Below are positions 50,667 through 60,173 of a DNA stretch of 64,000 nucleotides, piece after piece; within the stretch, counting starts at the first letter, position 1; the number at the start of each line of letters is the position of its first letter. Under the pieces are notes generated by a model. That model was not told the DNA's origin. It searched no databases and worked only from the letters and a program-made list of their open reading frames with translations. Source of the DNA: Pseudonocardia broussonetiae (GTDB taxonomy: Bacteria; Actinomycetota; Actinomycetes; Mycobacteriales; Pseudonocardiaceae); assembly GCF_013155125.1 (NCBI RefSeq), contig NZ_CP053564.1:4471501-4535500 (forward strand), written 5' to 3'. The position numbers and the translations under genes were made by a program.

Positions 50667-53636
50667 GTGCAGCCGATCGCGAGGATCCGGGTGCTCGGCC
50701 GGTTCGACCTCAGCCTGGGCGGCGTGCGGGTGCCGCCGCTGGAGTCCGCCCGCGCCGAGTCGCTGCTCGCGTTCCTGCTGCTGCACCGGGGCACCGCCAC
50801 GCCGCGCCAGCACCTGGCGTTCGTGCTGTGGCCGGACTCGACGGAGGCGCAGGCCCGCACCAACCTGCGACACCTCCTGCACACGCTCCGCCACCGCCTC
50901 CCCGACGCCGACCGCTACCTCGAGGTCACGTCCCGGACCGTCGGCTGGCGGGCCGACGCCCCGTGCTGGCTCGACGTCTCCGCCTTCGAGGACCTGCTCG
51001 ACGCACGCGGTGACGGCAGGCCGGAGGCGGTGCGCGACGCCGTCGCGCTCTACACCGGGGACCTGCTGGAGGGCTGCTACGACGACTGGTTGCACGACGA
51101 GCGCGAACGGCTGCGGCAGCGGCAGCTCGGCGCGCTCGGGGAGCTCGCCACCGCGTGCGAGGCGCGCGGCGACCTGGACGACGCGGTCGGCCACGCCGAG
51201 CGGCTGCTGCGCGGCGACCCGCTGCGCGAGGAGACCCACCGGCAGCTGATGCGCTGCCACGAGGCGCGCGGCGACCGGGCCCGGGCGGTGCGGGCCTACC
51301 ACGTCTGCTGCTCCACGCTGGAGCGCGAGCTGGGTGTGCGGCCGTCGGCCGAGACGGACGCGGTCTACCGGAGGCTGGTGCGCCACCCGCTCGAGCCGGC
51401 ACCGGCGGCGAGGGCGGGGCCACCGCTCGTCGGACGCGCCCACGAGCAGGCGCAGCTCGCCGCGGCGTGGCGCTCCACCGACGCGGGGCAGGTCCGGCTG
51501 GTGCTGGTGAGCGGTGAGGCCGGGGTGGGGAAGTCCCGTCTGGTCGAGGAGTTCCGCGCCTGGTGCCGGCGTCGCGGCGCCGCGGTCGCCGATGCCCGCT
51601 GCTACCCCGCGGAGGGATCGCTCGCCTACGCCCCCGTGGTCACCTGGCTGCGCTCCGCGGCGCTCCGGACGCGGCTGCCGCGCCTCGACACGGGGCGGCT
51701 CACCGAGCTCGCCCGTCTCGTGCCCGAGCTGCTGGTCGAGGTTCCCGACGTCCCGCCTCCCGCTCCGCTGCCCGAGGGCGACCAGCGGCGTCGGCTGTTC
51801 GACGCCGTCGCCGCGGTCGTCCTCGCCGGCGGTGGGCCGTTGCTGCTGGTCGTGGACGATCTCCAGCACGTCGACCGGGAGACCTGCCGGCTCCTGCACT
51901 ACCTGCTGCGGGTGCAGCCCGACGCGCGCCTGCTCGTGGTGGCGACCGCGCGCCGCGAGGACGTCGAGGCCGACCAGCCGGTGCACGAGCTGCTCGCCGG
52001 CGCCCGCGCCCGGGAGTGCCTCGCGGAGATCGCACTGGGCCGGCTGGGGCGCGACGAGACCGCGGTGCTCGCCGAACGGGCCCTCGGCGCCCGCCTCTCC
52101 CGCTCCGACGTCCAGCACCTCTACGACGAGACGGAGGGCAACCCGCTGTTCGTCGTCGAGGCCCTGCGGGCGGGCTGGACGCCGGACAGCTCGCTGAGCC
52201 CGCGCGTGCAGTCGGTGATCGACGCGCGCCTGGCGCAGCTCAGCGTGCCGGCCAGGGACCTGGCCGGGCTGGCGGCGGCGATCGGGCGCGAGTTCAGCGC
52301 CGACGTGCTGGCCGCGGCCGCCGATGCCGACGAGGACACCGTGGTGGGCGGCCTGGACGAGCTGTGGCGGCGGCAGATCGTCCGCGAGCGCAGCGAGGGC
52401 GCGGCCGGGGGGACGTACGACTTCAGCCACGACAAGATCCGCCAGGTCGCCTACCTGCACGTCAGCCCGGCACGACGGCGCCGCCTGCACGCGCGGATCG
52501 CGGCGGCGCTGGAGCGGACCCACCTGAGCGACCCGGGTCCGGTGAGCGTGCAGATCGCCGTGCACCTCGACCGGTCCGGCGCGGTTGCGCCCGCCGTGGA
52601 GTGGTACTGCCGCGCCGCCCGGGCGGCCCAGCTGCTGCACGCCGGTGCCCAGGCCGTGCGGTTGCTGGACCGGGGCCTGGAGCTGCTGCTCGACCTGCCC
52701 GGGTCGCCGGACCGGGATGCGCGCGAGCTCGACGTCCGCACCGCGCTGCTCGCGCCGCTGGTGTCGGTCGGGACCTACGCCTCGTCCGCGATGTCGGAGA
52801 ACCAGCACCGCGCCCTCACCCTCGCGCGGGTGCTCGGGGTCGAGCCGGCGCCCCCGCTGCTGCGCTCGCTGGCCGTGAGCGCGCTGACCCGGTCGGAGTT
52901 CGCGCAGGCCGAGGACTTCGGCCGGCGACTGCGCAGGGCGGCCGACCGCGACGGCGACGACGTCCTCGTCGTCGAGGCCGCCTACGTCACGGGCATCGCG
53001 GCGTTCTGGCAGGCCGACCTGGAGACGGCGCGCCCGCAGTTCGAGCTCGCCGTCGAGCGGTACCGGGCGCGGGACCACACGACCCACGTCATCCGCTACG
53101 CCCACGACCCGAAGGTGGTCTGCCTGAGCAGGCTCGCCAACACCCTCTGGTTCCTCGGCCTGCCCGACGACGCCCGCACGGCGAGGGCCGCGGCGCTCGA
53201 CTGGGCCACCGCGGTCGGGCACCGGTTCAGCCGGACCATCGCGCTGACCTTCGGCGCGCTGCTCGCGCTGGACATGGGGGACGAGCGGGAGCTCCGCGAG
53301 CACGTCGCCGAGCTGTCGGTCGTCGGTCACGAGGCGGTGACCCGGCACGTCGCCACGGCGTTCACCGGGTACGTGGCGGTCCTCGACGGTGACACCGACG
53401 ACGGCAGGGCCGCGATCAGGGCTGCCGTCGAGCACACCCGCGGCGGCGGGGGCGCGCCCGGGCAGCACGCCATCATGCTGCGGCTCCTGCTCGCGGCGCA
53501 CCTCGCCGCCCGCGACACCGTCGCCGCGCTCGACGTCGCCGACCGGCTGCTCGCGACGGGGGGCACCGCCCGGCTCTGGGCGCCGCACGCCCGCCGCGTG
53601 CGGACGGACCTCGCACGGGGCACCGGGCCGGCGTAG
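50667..53636 (+). CDS. SARP/AfsR-like regulator with AAA ATPase module
   Basis: A 989-aa regulator. The N-terminal winged helix (about 5-95, starting IARIRVLGRFDLSLGGVRVP) is followed by a bacterial transcriptional activator domain (about 100-245). The NTPase module has Walker A VSGEAGVGKSR near 285 and Walker B LLLVVDDLQHVD near 395. The C-terminal half is alpha-helical and TPR-like (AAFWQADLETARPQFELAVE). Such proteins are large ATP-dependent activators of secondary or catabolic genes. The GTG at 50667 places the winged helix at the N terminus. It may control the purine genes on either side, although only its position suggests this. Confidence 0.88.
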   Translation: MQPIARIRVLGRFDLSLGGVRVPPLESARAESLLAFLLLHRGTATPRQHLAFVLWPDSTEAQARTNLRHLLHTLRHRLPDADRYLEVTSRTVGWRADAPCWLDVSAFEDLLDARGDGRPEAVRDAVALYTGDLLEGCYDDWLHDERERLRQRQLGALGELATACEARGDLDDAVGHAERLLRGDPLREETHRQLMRCHEARGDRARAVRAYHVCCSTLERELGVRPSAETDAVYRRLVRHPLEPAPAARAGPPLVGRAHEQAQLAAAWRSTDAGQVRLVLVSGEAGVGKSRLVEEFRAWCRRRGAAVADARCYPAEGSLAYAPVVTWLRSAALRTRLPRLDTGRLTELARLVPELLVEVPDVPPPAPLPEGDQRRRLFDAVAAVVLAGGGPLLLVVDDLQHVDRETCRLLHYLLRVQPDARLLVVATARREDVEADQPVHELLAGARARECLAEIALGRLGRDETAVLAERALGARLSRSDVQHLYDETEGNPLFVVEALRAGWTPDSSLSPRVQSVIDARLAQLSVPARDLAGLAAAIGREFSADVLAAAADADEDTVVGGLDELWRRQIVRERSEGAAGGTYDFSHDKIRQVAYLHVSPARRRRLHARIAAALERTHLSDPGPVSVQIAVHLDRSGAVAPAVEWYCRAARAAQLLHAGAQAVRLLDRGLELLLDLPGSPDRDARELDVRTALLAPLVSVGTYASSAMSENQHRALTLARVLGVEPAPPLLRSLAVSALTRSEFAQAEDFGRRLRRAADRDGDDVLVVEAAYVTGIAAFWQADLETARPQFELAVERYRARDHTTHVIRYAHDPKVVCLSRLANTLWFLGLPDDARTARAAALDWATAVGHRFSRTIALTFGALLALDMGDERELREHVAELSVVGHEAVTRHVATAFTGYVAVLDGDTDDGRAAIRAAVEHTRGGGGAPGQHAIMLRLLLAAHLAARDTVAALDVADRLLATGGTARLWAPHARRVRTDLARGTGPA

Positions 53637-53707
53637 CGGAGGAACGCTCGTGGAACGGCGGGTGCCGCACCGTGGCGTCCGAGCAACCCGGCTCGGAGGA
53701 GGACCCC

Positions 53708-54951
53708 ATGACCGCGACCATGAGCAAGGACTTCCAGGGCGTGCTGCTGCAGCCCGGTGACGACGGCTACGACGCCGCGCGATCGGTCTGGAACGCCGGG
53801 ATCGACCGGCGCCCGGCGCTGATCGCGCGCTGCCTGTCACCCGCCGACGTGGCGTGGGCGCTGGCGCACGCGCAGCGGAACGGGCTGGAGGTGGGCGTGC
53901 GCGGCGGCGGGCACAACTACGGCGGCGCCGCCGTGCCCGAGGGCGGCCTGATGATCGACCTGACCGGGCTCGACCAGGTCACCGTCGACCCGGCGGGACG
54001 GCGCGCGCGCTGCGGCGGCGGCGCGACCCAGGCCCAGCTCGACGCGGCCGCTCAGGAGCACGGGCTCGCGGTGACCGGCGGGACCATCAGCCACACCGGG
54101 GTCGGCGGGCTCACCCTCGGCGGCGGCATGGGGTGGCTGACGCGCGCGTGCGGGCTGGCCGTCGACAACCTGGTGTCGGCCGAGGTCGTGCTGCCGGACG
54201 GGCGCTGCGTGCGGGCCGCCGCCGACGAGCACCCCGATCTGCTGTGGGCGCTCACGGGCGGCGGGGGCAACTTCGGTGTGGGATCGTGGTGATGAACGCG
54301 CCGCCCGCGCCGTTCATCCCCGAGCAGCACCACTCCGCCCTCGGCGTCGGCCTGGTGGTGGTCGGCTTCTCGTCCCCCGACGAGCACGCTGCGCTCCTGG
54401 CGCCGGCGCGGGAGTCGTTGCCGCCGCTGTTCGAGTTCGGCAACGGGATGCCCTACGTCGCGCTGCAGCAGATGCTCGACGAGAGCGCGCCCTACGGGAT
54501 CGTGCACGCCTACAACAAGTCGCTCTCCCTCGACGAGCTCACCGACGAGGCCGTCGACGTCATCGTGGACCGGCTGCCGGGCAAGGCCTCGCCGATGAGC
54601 CTGCTCCCGATCTTCCCGCTCGGCGGGGCCTTCGCCGACGTCGACGACGACGCGACCGCGTTCGGTGGCAGCCGCGCGGCCCGGTTCGTCGTCAACATGG
54701 ACGCCATCGCCCTCGACCCGGCCACCCTGGCGGCCGACCGGGAGTGGGTCCGCGCGCTGTGGGAGGCGCTGCGCCCCTTCGCCGCCGGCTCGGGCAGCTA
54801 CGTGAACTTCATGACCGACTACGAGGAGGACCGCGTCCGGGCCGCCTACGGCCCGGCGAAGTACGACCGGCTCGCCGCGGTCAAGGCGGAGTACGACCCG
54901 GGCAACGTGCTGCACCGCAACGCGAACATCAGGCCGGGCGGTGCGCGATGA
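53708..54951 (+). pseudogene. BBE/FAD-linked oxidase gene broken by an internal deletion and frameshift
   Basis: From the ATG at 53708 (GGAGGAGG upstream) a 194-aa frame encodes the FAD domain of berberine-bridge-like oxidases: ARCLSPADVAWALAHAQRNG, VRGGGHNYGGAAVPEGG (the His flavinylation site), LTLGGGMGWLTRACGL and GGGGNFGV, then stops at 54290-54292. Another frame continues from about 54281 with MNAPPAPFIPEQHH to the typical C terminus (YVNFMTDYEEDRV, YDPGNVLHRNANI) and a stop at 54951. Some 50 residues normally between these parts are missing. The gene is therefore probably dead, or the assembly lost bases. The downstream gene overlaps its stop. Confidence 0.82.
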
Positions 54952-55808
54952 CGACCCTGGTGATCGGCGCGACCGGCACCGTCGGCTCCCACGTGGTGGA
55001 CGAGCTGCTCGGCCGCGGTCTGGCGGTGCGGGCGTTCGTCCGGGACCGGGCGCGGGCGGCCGCCGTCCTCGACCGCCGGGCCGAGCCGGTCGACGGCGAC
55101 GTCACCGACCCGGCGTCGATCCGCGCCGCGCTCGACGGCGTCGAGCGCGTGCTCCTCTGCACCCCCAACCACCCTCAGCAGGTGGAGCACGAGACGAACG
55201 TGATCGACGCGGCGGCCCGGGCCGGTGTCCGGCGACTGGTCAAGATCGGGGCGTGCGGCGCGCAGATCGGCTCGCCGCTCGCGTTCTGGGACGCGCACGG
55301 CCGCATCGAGGCGCACCTGCGGCGGTCGGGCGTGCCGGCCGTCGTCCTGCGGCCCAGCAGCTACACCTCCAACCTGCTCGCCGCGGCGGACGCGGTCGCG
55401 CGGACGGGGACGCTGTTCGCGCCCGCGGGGGGCGCGAAGGTCACGCTGATCGACCCGCGTGACGTCGCGGCCGTGGCCGCGGTGGTGCTCACCGAGGGGG
55501 GCCACGAGGGACGGACCTACACGCTCACCGGGCCCGAGGCCGTGACCCACCACCAGGTGGCGCAGGAGCTCTCCGCCGTGACGGGGCGGGAGGTGGAGTA
55601 CGTCGACGTGCCGGACGAGGCCGCCCGGGCGGAGATGGTCCGGGCCGGCGTCCCCGACTGGACGGCCGACCAGCTGGTGATCCTCTGGGGCGAGCTGCGC
55701 CGGGGCGCGATGGCCACCACGACCGATGTGGTGCGGGTGCTCACCGGGCGGGAGCCGCGGACCACGCTCCGGTTCCTCCGCGACCACGCGGCGGCCTTCC
55801 GGCCCTGA
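54948..55808 (+). CDS. NmrA-like NAD(P)-binding protein
   Basis: A 286-aa atypical SDR of the NmrA/HSCARG type: TLVIGATGTVGSHVVDELLG binds NAD(P), followed by VDGDVTDPASIRAALDGV, VLRPSSYTSNL and YTLTGPEAVTHHQVAQELSA. Such proteins sense redox or act as isoflavone-reductase-like quinone reductases. The ATG at 54948 overlaps the stop of the broken oxidase gene, so the two were once one operon. It is convergent with pucR, with a hairpin between. Confidence 0.87.
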   Translation: MTTLVIGATGTVGSHVVDELLGRGLAVRAFVRDRARAAAVLDRRAEPVDGDVTDPASIRAALDGVERVLLCTPNHPQQVEHETNVIDAAARAGVRRLVKIGACGAQIGSPLAFWDAHGRIEAHLRRSGVPAVVLRPSSYTSNLLAAADAVARTGTLFAPAGGAKVTLIDPRDVAAVAAVVLTEGGHEGRTYTLTGPEAVTHHQVAQELSAVTGREVEYVDVPDEAARAEMVRAGVPDWTADQLVILWGELRRGAMATTTDVVRVLTGREPRTTLRFLRDHAAAFRP

Positions 55809-55824
55809 GCCGTCATCTCCGGGA

Positions 55825-55841
55825 CCCGCCCCCTCGGCGGG
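55825..55841. terminator. Hairpin between convergent NmrA-like and pucR genes
   Basis: CCCGCC (55825-55830) pairs with GGCGGG (55836-55841) around CCCTC in the 35-nt gap between convergent stops. A short GC-rich stem without a T run is typical of actinobacterial terminators, and it could serve both directions. Confidence 0.45.
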
Positions 55842-55843
55842 CG

Positions 55844-57373
55844 TCAGCGGCACCTCAGCGCCAGGAACACGTCCACCCGGTCCCCGAACACCCCCAGGTC
55901 GCGTCCCGTCAGCTCCTCCACCCGCCCGATCCGGTAGCGCACCGTGTTGACGTGCAGGTGCAGCCGCTCCGCCGCCCGGCTCCACGAGCCCGAGCAGTCC
56001 AGGAACGCCTCCAGGGTCTCCCGCAGCCCCGCGTCGTTGCGGGCGTCGTAGGCCAGCACCGGGTCCAGGACGCGCGCCGCGAACGCCCGGCGGACCTCGT
56101 CGGGCACGGTGGCCAGCAGGGCGACGTGCGTCGTGACGTCGGCACCGGTGACGACGTGCAGCACGCCCGGCCGGTGCTCGGCGAGGTCGCGGGCGTGCCG
56201 CGCCTCCTGCAGCGCGCCGGCCAGCGCCTCGAGCGTCGAGGGCCGGCTCACCCCGACCGTCAGCCGCTCCGGCCCGAGCCCCGGTTCGAGCCGCGCCAGG
56301 GCGGTGCGCAGGGCGTCGGGGTCGCCGGGCAGCAGCGCGACGGCCAGCCCGTCGTGCACGCCCACGGCGGGCGTCCCGTGCCCGATGCCGTGCGACGCCG
56401 CGTCGACGAGCACGGCCCGCGCGATCTCGAGGCGGTCGGGGCGGTCGACGAACCCGGCGACGGCGACGGTCAGCGGCGCGGCGGGGTCCAGCCCGGCCTG
56501 GCGGAGCCGCGTGGCGGTCTCCGGGCGGTTGCCGGCCCCGCCCGCGACCAGCGCGATCGCGTCCTCGGCGATGTCGCGGGCCACCCGCAGGCCCTCGCTG
56601 CGCCGGGCCCGGTCGAGCGCGGCGATGGCGACGAGCTCGTCGACGGCGTCGGCGGACTCGGCGTCCCAGCCCGGGAACGCCCCCTCGACGGCCACGAACC
56701 ACGACGTCGCCCGCTGCTCGGACGCCGGCCCCACCGGGAACACCGAGTGCGCGCCGCCGGGCACCACCGCGGGCAGCCGCGCGGCGGTGAGGAACGCCGC
56801 GGCGATGCGGTCGAGCTCGGCGTCGGGCAGCGGGTGCGGGCCGGCGACGATGCCGCGCCCGGTGGCGCTGAGCACCCGGCACACGAGCCCGGTGGCCGCG
56901 CCGACCTGCGCCACCAGCTCGTCGAGCCCCATCCCGCCCGCCACGGCCGACAGCAGCCGCCGCTGGCGCCCGACCGTGTGCGCGAGGCGCTCGCCCCGCG
57001 CGGCCGACAGCGCGCCGACGACGAGCTCGGTGACGGCCGAGAACGACGTCTCCTCGGGCACCTCGATCAGCGGCACGTCGTGGCGGCGGCAGGCGTCGAG
57101 GACGTCGTCGGGGATGCCGCCGAACACCGCGGCGCCGGCGGCGAGCGCGGCCGTGCCCGAGGCGGCGAGCGCGGCGACGAACCGCTCGCTGTCGGCCGGG
57201 TCGCGCCGCCACACCAGGCCGCTGATCACCAGCTCGCCGCCCGACAGGTAGCGGCCCGGGTCGATGAGGTCCGTCGTGTAGACCCAGCGCACCGGGCGCT
57301 CCAGCGACGCGGCGTCGCCGTGCAGCAGGCGCAGGCCCAGGGCGGGGTGCGCGACGAGTTCCCGCAGCAGCAT
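55844..57373 (-). CDS. pucR: PucR-family transcriptional regulator
   Basis: A 509-aa regulator. The N-terminal PucR sensing domain (about 1-125) contains RPVRWVYTTDLIDPGRYLSG and ELVISGLVW. A GGDEF-like middle part follows. The C-terminal HTH_30 is FLDCSGSWSRAAERLHLHVN, then TVRYRIGRVEEL. PucR in Bacillus activates purine degradation genes, and this gene is divergent from the xanthine-dehydrogenase-type operon, so the role is well supported by context. The ATG at 57373 was chosen because the PucR domain starts there; no clear ribosome binding site precedes it, which suggests a leaderless mRNA. Confidence 0.9.
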   Translation of the reverse strand: MLLRELVAHPALGLRLLHGDAASLERPVRWVYTTDLIDPGRYLSGGELVISGLVWRRDPADSERFVAALAASGTAALAAGAAVFGGIPDDVLDACRRHDVPLIEVPEETSFSAVTELVVGALSAARGERLAHTVGRQRRLLSAVAGGMGLDELVAQVGAATGLVCRVLSATGRGIVAGPHPLPDAELDRIAAAFLTAARLPAVVPGGAHSVFPVGPASEQRATSWFVAVEGAFPGWDAESADAVDELVAIAALDRARRSEGLRVARDIAEDAIALVAGGAGNRPETATRLRQAGLDPAAPLTVAVAGFVDRPDRLEIARAVLVDAASHGIGHGTPAVGVHDGLAVALLPGDPDALRTALARLEPGLGPERLTVGVSRPSTLEALAGALQEARHARDLAEHRPGVLHVVTGADVTTHVALLATVPDEVRRAFAARVLDPVLAYDARNDAGLRETLEAFLDCSGSWSRAAERLHLHVNTVRYRIGRVEELTGRDLGVFGDRVDVFLALRCR

Positions 57374-57400
57374 TGGAGGAACGTACAACTCCGGGAGGCT

Positions 57401-57448
57401 GTGCGGTCGCTGTTTCGTCACGGCGGCGACTTCTCGCCGAGACCGCAC
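57401..57448. promoter_or_regulatory. Candidate PucR operator, widely spaced inverted repeat
   Basis: GTGCGGTC (57401-57408) and GACCGCAC (57441-57448) are exact inverted copies about four helical turns apart. They lie in the 93-bp gap between divergent pucR and the hydroxylase operon. The spacing would suit a looped or multimeric regulator. No other copy was noticed near the uricase operon. Confidence 0.4.
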
Positions 57449-57466
57449 GGCGCTGTACTGCTACCC

Positions 57467-58336
57467 ATGGACTTCCTGGCGCCCACCACCTGGGCCGAGG
57501 CCCTCGCGGCCAAGGCGGAGCACCCCGACGCGCTGCCCGTCGCGGGCGGCACCGACGTCATGGTCGAGATCAACTTCGACCACCGCAGGCCGCCCGCCCT
57601 CCTCGACCTCACCCGCGTCCCCGAGCTGCGGGAGTGGGCGCCCGACGGCGGCCGCATCCGGCTGGGCGCGGGCGTCACCTACTCCCGGGTCATCACCGAG
57701 CTCGGTGCGACGCTGCCCGGCCTGGCGATGGCGGCGCGGACGGTCGGGTCCCCGCAGATCCGCAACCGCGGCACCGTCGGGGGCAACCTCGGCGCCGCCT
57801 CGCCCGCCGGCGACAGCCACCCGGCGCTGCTGGCCGCCGACGCCGACGTCGAGGTGGCGTCGGTGCGCGGCACGCGGACGATCCCGGTCGCGGAGTTCTT
57901 CACCGGCGTCAAGCGCAACGCGCTCGCGCCCGACGAGCTCATCGCCGCCGTGCGCATCACGCCGCCGGCGGGCCCGCAGCAGTTCTGCAAGATCGGCACC
58001 CGCAACGCGATGGTGATCGCGGTGTCGGCGTTCGGCATCGCGCTGCACCCCGACCGCCGCGCGGTCGGCACCGGCATCGGCAGCGCCGCCCCGACCCCGC
58101 GCCGCGCCACCGCGGCCGCGGAGTTCCTGGCGGGCGAGCTGGAGGCCGGCGGGCTGTGGGAGTCGCGCGGCGAGCTGCCCGAGGGCCTCGCCGTCGAGTT
58201 CGGCCGCCGGGTGCGCGACGCCGCCGCCCCGATCGACGACGTGCGCGGCACCGCCGCGTACCGCCTGCACACCCTGTCCGTGATGGCGCGACGCGCGGCC
58301 ACGTGGGCCTGGACCGACTACAGGAGCGCCGCATGA
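57467..58336 (+). CDS. FAD-binding medium subunit of a xanthine-dehydrogenase-type hydroxylase
   Basis: A 289-aa CoxM/XdhB-like flavoprotein. The FAD loops are PVAGGTDVMVEINFD (about 24-38) and TVGGNLGAASPAGDSHPALL (about 103-122), typical of VAO-type FAD domains. The CO-dehydrogenase flavoprotein C-terminal domain is present. It passes electrons from the Fe-S subunit to NAD+ or another acceptor. The ATG at 57467 starts the usual MDFLAPTTWAEAL. It overlaps the Fe-S subunit gene by 4 nt. Confidence 0.93.
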   Translation: MDFLAPTTWAEALAAKAEHPDALPVAGGTDVMVEINFDHRRPPALLDLTRVPELREWAPDGGRIRLGAGVTYSRVITELGATLPGLAMAARTVGSPQIRNRGTVGGNLGAASPAGDSHPALLAADADVEVASVRGTRTIPVAEFFTGVKRNALAPDELIAAVRITPPAGPQQFCKIGTRNAMVIAVSAFGIALHPDRRAVGTGIGSAAPTPRRATAAAEFLAGELEAGGLWESRGELPEGLAVEFGRRVRDAAAPIDDVRGTAAYRLHTLSVMARRAATWAWTDYRSAA

Positions 58337-58797
58337 GGATCTCGCTGACCGTCAACGGGAACCGGCACGACGTCGACGACGTGTGGGAGGGCGAGAGCCT
58401 GCTCTACGCGCTGCGCGAGCGGATGGGCCTGCCCGGCTCGAAGAACGCCTGCGAGCAGGGGGAGTGCGGCTCCTGCACCGTCTACCTCGACGGCACTCCG
58501 GTCTGCTCGTGCCTGGTCGCGGCCGGCCAGGCGCAGGGCCGCGAGGTCACGACGGTCGAGGGCCTCGCCGACGAGGAGCTGCACCCGGTGCAGCAGGCCT
58601 TCGTCGAGTGCGGCGCGGTGCAGTGCGGCTTCTGCACGCCCGGCCTGATCGTCTCCACCCACGACCTGCTGGAGCGCAACCCCGCGCCGAGCGACCCGGA
58701 GATCCGCGAGGCCCTGGCCGGCAACCTCTGCCGCTGCACGGGCTACGAGAAGATCCTGGACGCGGTGCGCCTGGCCTCGGAGAGGACGGAGCAGTGA
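58333..58797 (+). CDS. 2Fe-2S subunit of a xanthine-dehydrogenase-type hydroxylase
   Basis: A 154-aa iron-sulfur subunit. The first cluster uses Cys40, Cys45, Cys48 and Cys60 ([13 protein letters not shown]). The second is formed by [10 protein letters not shown] and NLCRCTGY. The length is typical. It is encoded between the FAD subunit and, unusually, an 8-oxoguanine deaminase gene, with 4-nt overlaps on both sides. This makes joint translation with the deaminase likely. Confidence 0.94.
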   Translation: MRISLTVNGNRHDVDDVWEGESLLYALRERMGLPGSKNACEQGECGSCTVYLDGTPVCSCLVAAGQAQGREVTTVEGLADEELHPVQQAFVECGAVQCGFCTPGLIVSTHDLLERNPAPSDPEIREALAGNLCRCTGYEKILDAVRLASERTEQ

Positions 58798-60173
58798 CCA
58801 CCGACGGAGTGAGCATCGAAGGCGCCCACGTCGTCACGGTGACCGGCGAGGAGTTCCCCGACGGGCACGTGGTGGTGGAGGGCAACCGGATCACCGCGGT
58901 CGGCCCCGGCCCGGCCCCCCTCGTGAGCGGCGATCGTGGCCAGGGCCACGGTTCGCACGCACGGGTGGACGGCCGCGGCTGCCTGCTCACCCCCGGCTTC
59001 GTCAACACCCACAACCACCTCTACCAGTGGGTCACCCGCGGCCTGGCCGTCGACTCCACGCTCTTCGAGTGGCTCACCACCCTCTACCCGGTGTGGGCGG
59101 GCATCGACGAGGACGCGGTCCACGTCGGCGCGAGCGGCGCGCTGGCCCAGCTCGCGCTCACCGGCTGCACCACCAGCAGCGACCACCACTACGTCTTCCC
59201 CCGCGAGGGCGGCGACGTCCTGGGCGCCGAGATCCGCGCGGCGCAGGAGGTCGGGCTGCGCTTCCACACGACCCGCGGCTCGATGGACCTCGGGCAGCGC
59301 GACGGCGGCCTGCCGCCCGACCACGTCGTCGAGTCGACGGAGGCGATCCTGGCCGCGTCGGCCGACGCCGTCGCGCGCTGGCACGACCCGTCGCCGGGCT
59401 CGATGCTGCGCGTCGCGCTCGCCCCGTGCTCGCCGTTCTCGGTGACCGGCGACCTCATGCGCGAGTCGGCGGTGCTGGCCCGCGAGCTCGGCGTCGCGAT
59501 GCACACCCACCTCGCCGAGACCCTCGACGAGGAGGACTTCTGCCGCGAGCGCTTCGGCTGCTCGCCCCTGGAGTACGTCGAGGGGCTGGGCTGGACCGGC
59601 GACGACGTGTGGTTCGCCCACGCGATCCACCTCGACGACGCCGCCGTGAAGCGGATCGGCGACACCGCCACCGGCGTGGCGCACTGCCCCTCGTCCAACG
59701 CCCGGCTCGGCGCCGGGATCGCCCGCACCCGCGACCTGCGCGACGCCGGCGCCCGCGTCGGGCTCGGCGTCGACGGCGCCGCCAGCAACGAGGCCGGCAG
59801 CCTGCTCGAGGAGCTGCGGCACGCCGTGCTGTTCGCCCGCGCGGTGGGCGGCCCGACCGCGCTGACCGTCCGCGACGCCCTGGAGCTCGGCACGATGGGC
59901 GGCGCCGCGGTGCTCGGCCGCGCCGACGACATCGGCTCGATCGAGGTCGGCAAACTCGCCGACCTCGCCCTCTGGCGCCTCGACGGCCTCGGCCACGTCG
60001 ACGTCGCCGACCCCGTCGCCGCGCTGGTCCTCGGCTCGCCGCCGCCCCTGGAGCTGCTGCTCGTGGACGGCCGCCCGGTCGTCGAGCGCGGCCGCGTCCG
60101 GACCGTCGACACCGACGCGCTCGCCCGCGAGTGCCTGCGCGTCCACCGCACCCTGTTGGAGAAGGCGTCATGA
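58794..60173 (+). CDS. 8-Oxoguanine deaminase-like amidohydrolase
   Basis: A 459-aa member of the amidohydrolase superfamily closest to 8-oxoguanine deaminase and hydroxyatrazine hydrolase. Metal motifs are FVNTHNHLYQWVTRGL, VAMHTHLAET, WFAHAIHLDD and the Asp in GLGVDGAASNEAG. The HLYQ..TRG stretch is typical of 8-oxoguanine deaminase, which yields urate and ammonia. Its position inside a purine hydroxylase operon supports that reading. GTG at 58794 and the stop at 60173 overlap both flanking subunit genes by 4 nt. Guanine deaminase activity is a less likely alternative. Confidence 0.87.
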   Translation: MTTDGVSIEGAHVVTVTGEEFPDGHVVVEGNRITAVGPGPAPLVSGDRGQGHGSHARVDGRGCLLTPGFVNTHNHLYQWVTRGLAVDSTLFEWLTTLYPVWAGIDEDAVHVGASGALAQLALTGCTTSSDHHYVFPREGGDVLGAEIRAAQEVGLRFHTTRGSMDLGQRDGGLPPDHVVESTEAILAASADAVARWHDPSPGSMLRVALAPCSPFSVTGDLMRESAVLARELGVAMHTHLAETLDEEDFCRERFGCSPLEYVEGLGWTGDDVWFAHAIHLDDAAVKRIGDTATGVAHCPSSNARLGAGIARTRDLRDAGARVGLGVDGAASNEAGSLLEELRHAVLFARAVGGPTALTVRDALELGTMGGAAVLGRADDIGSIEVGKLADLALWRLDGLGHVDVADPVAALVLGSPPPLELLLVDGRPVVERGRVRTVDTDALARECLRVHRTLLEKAS

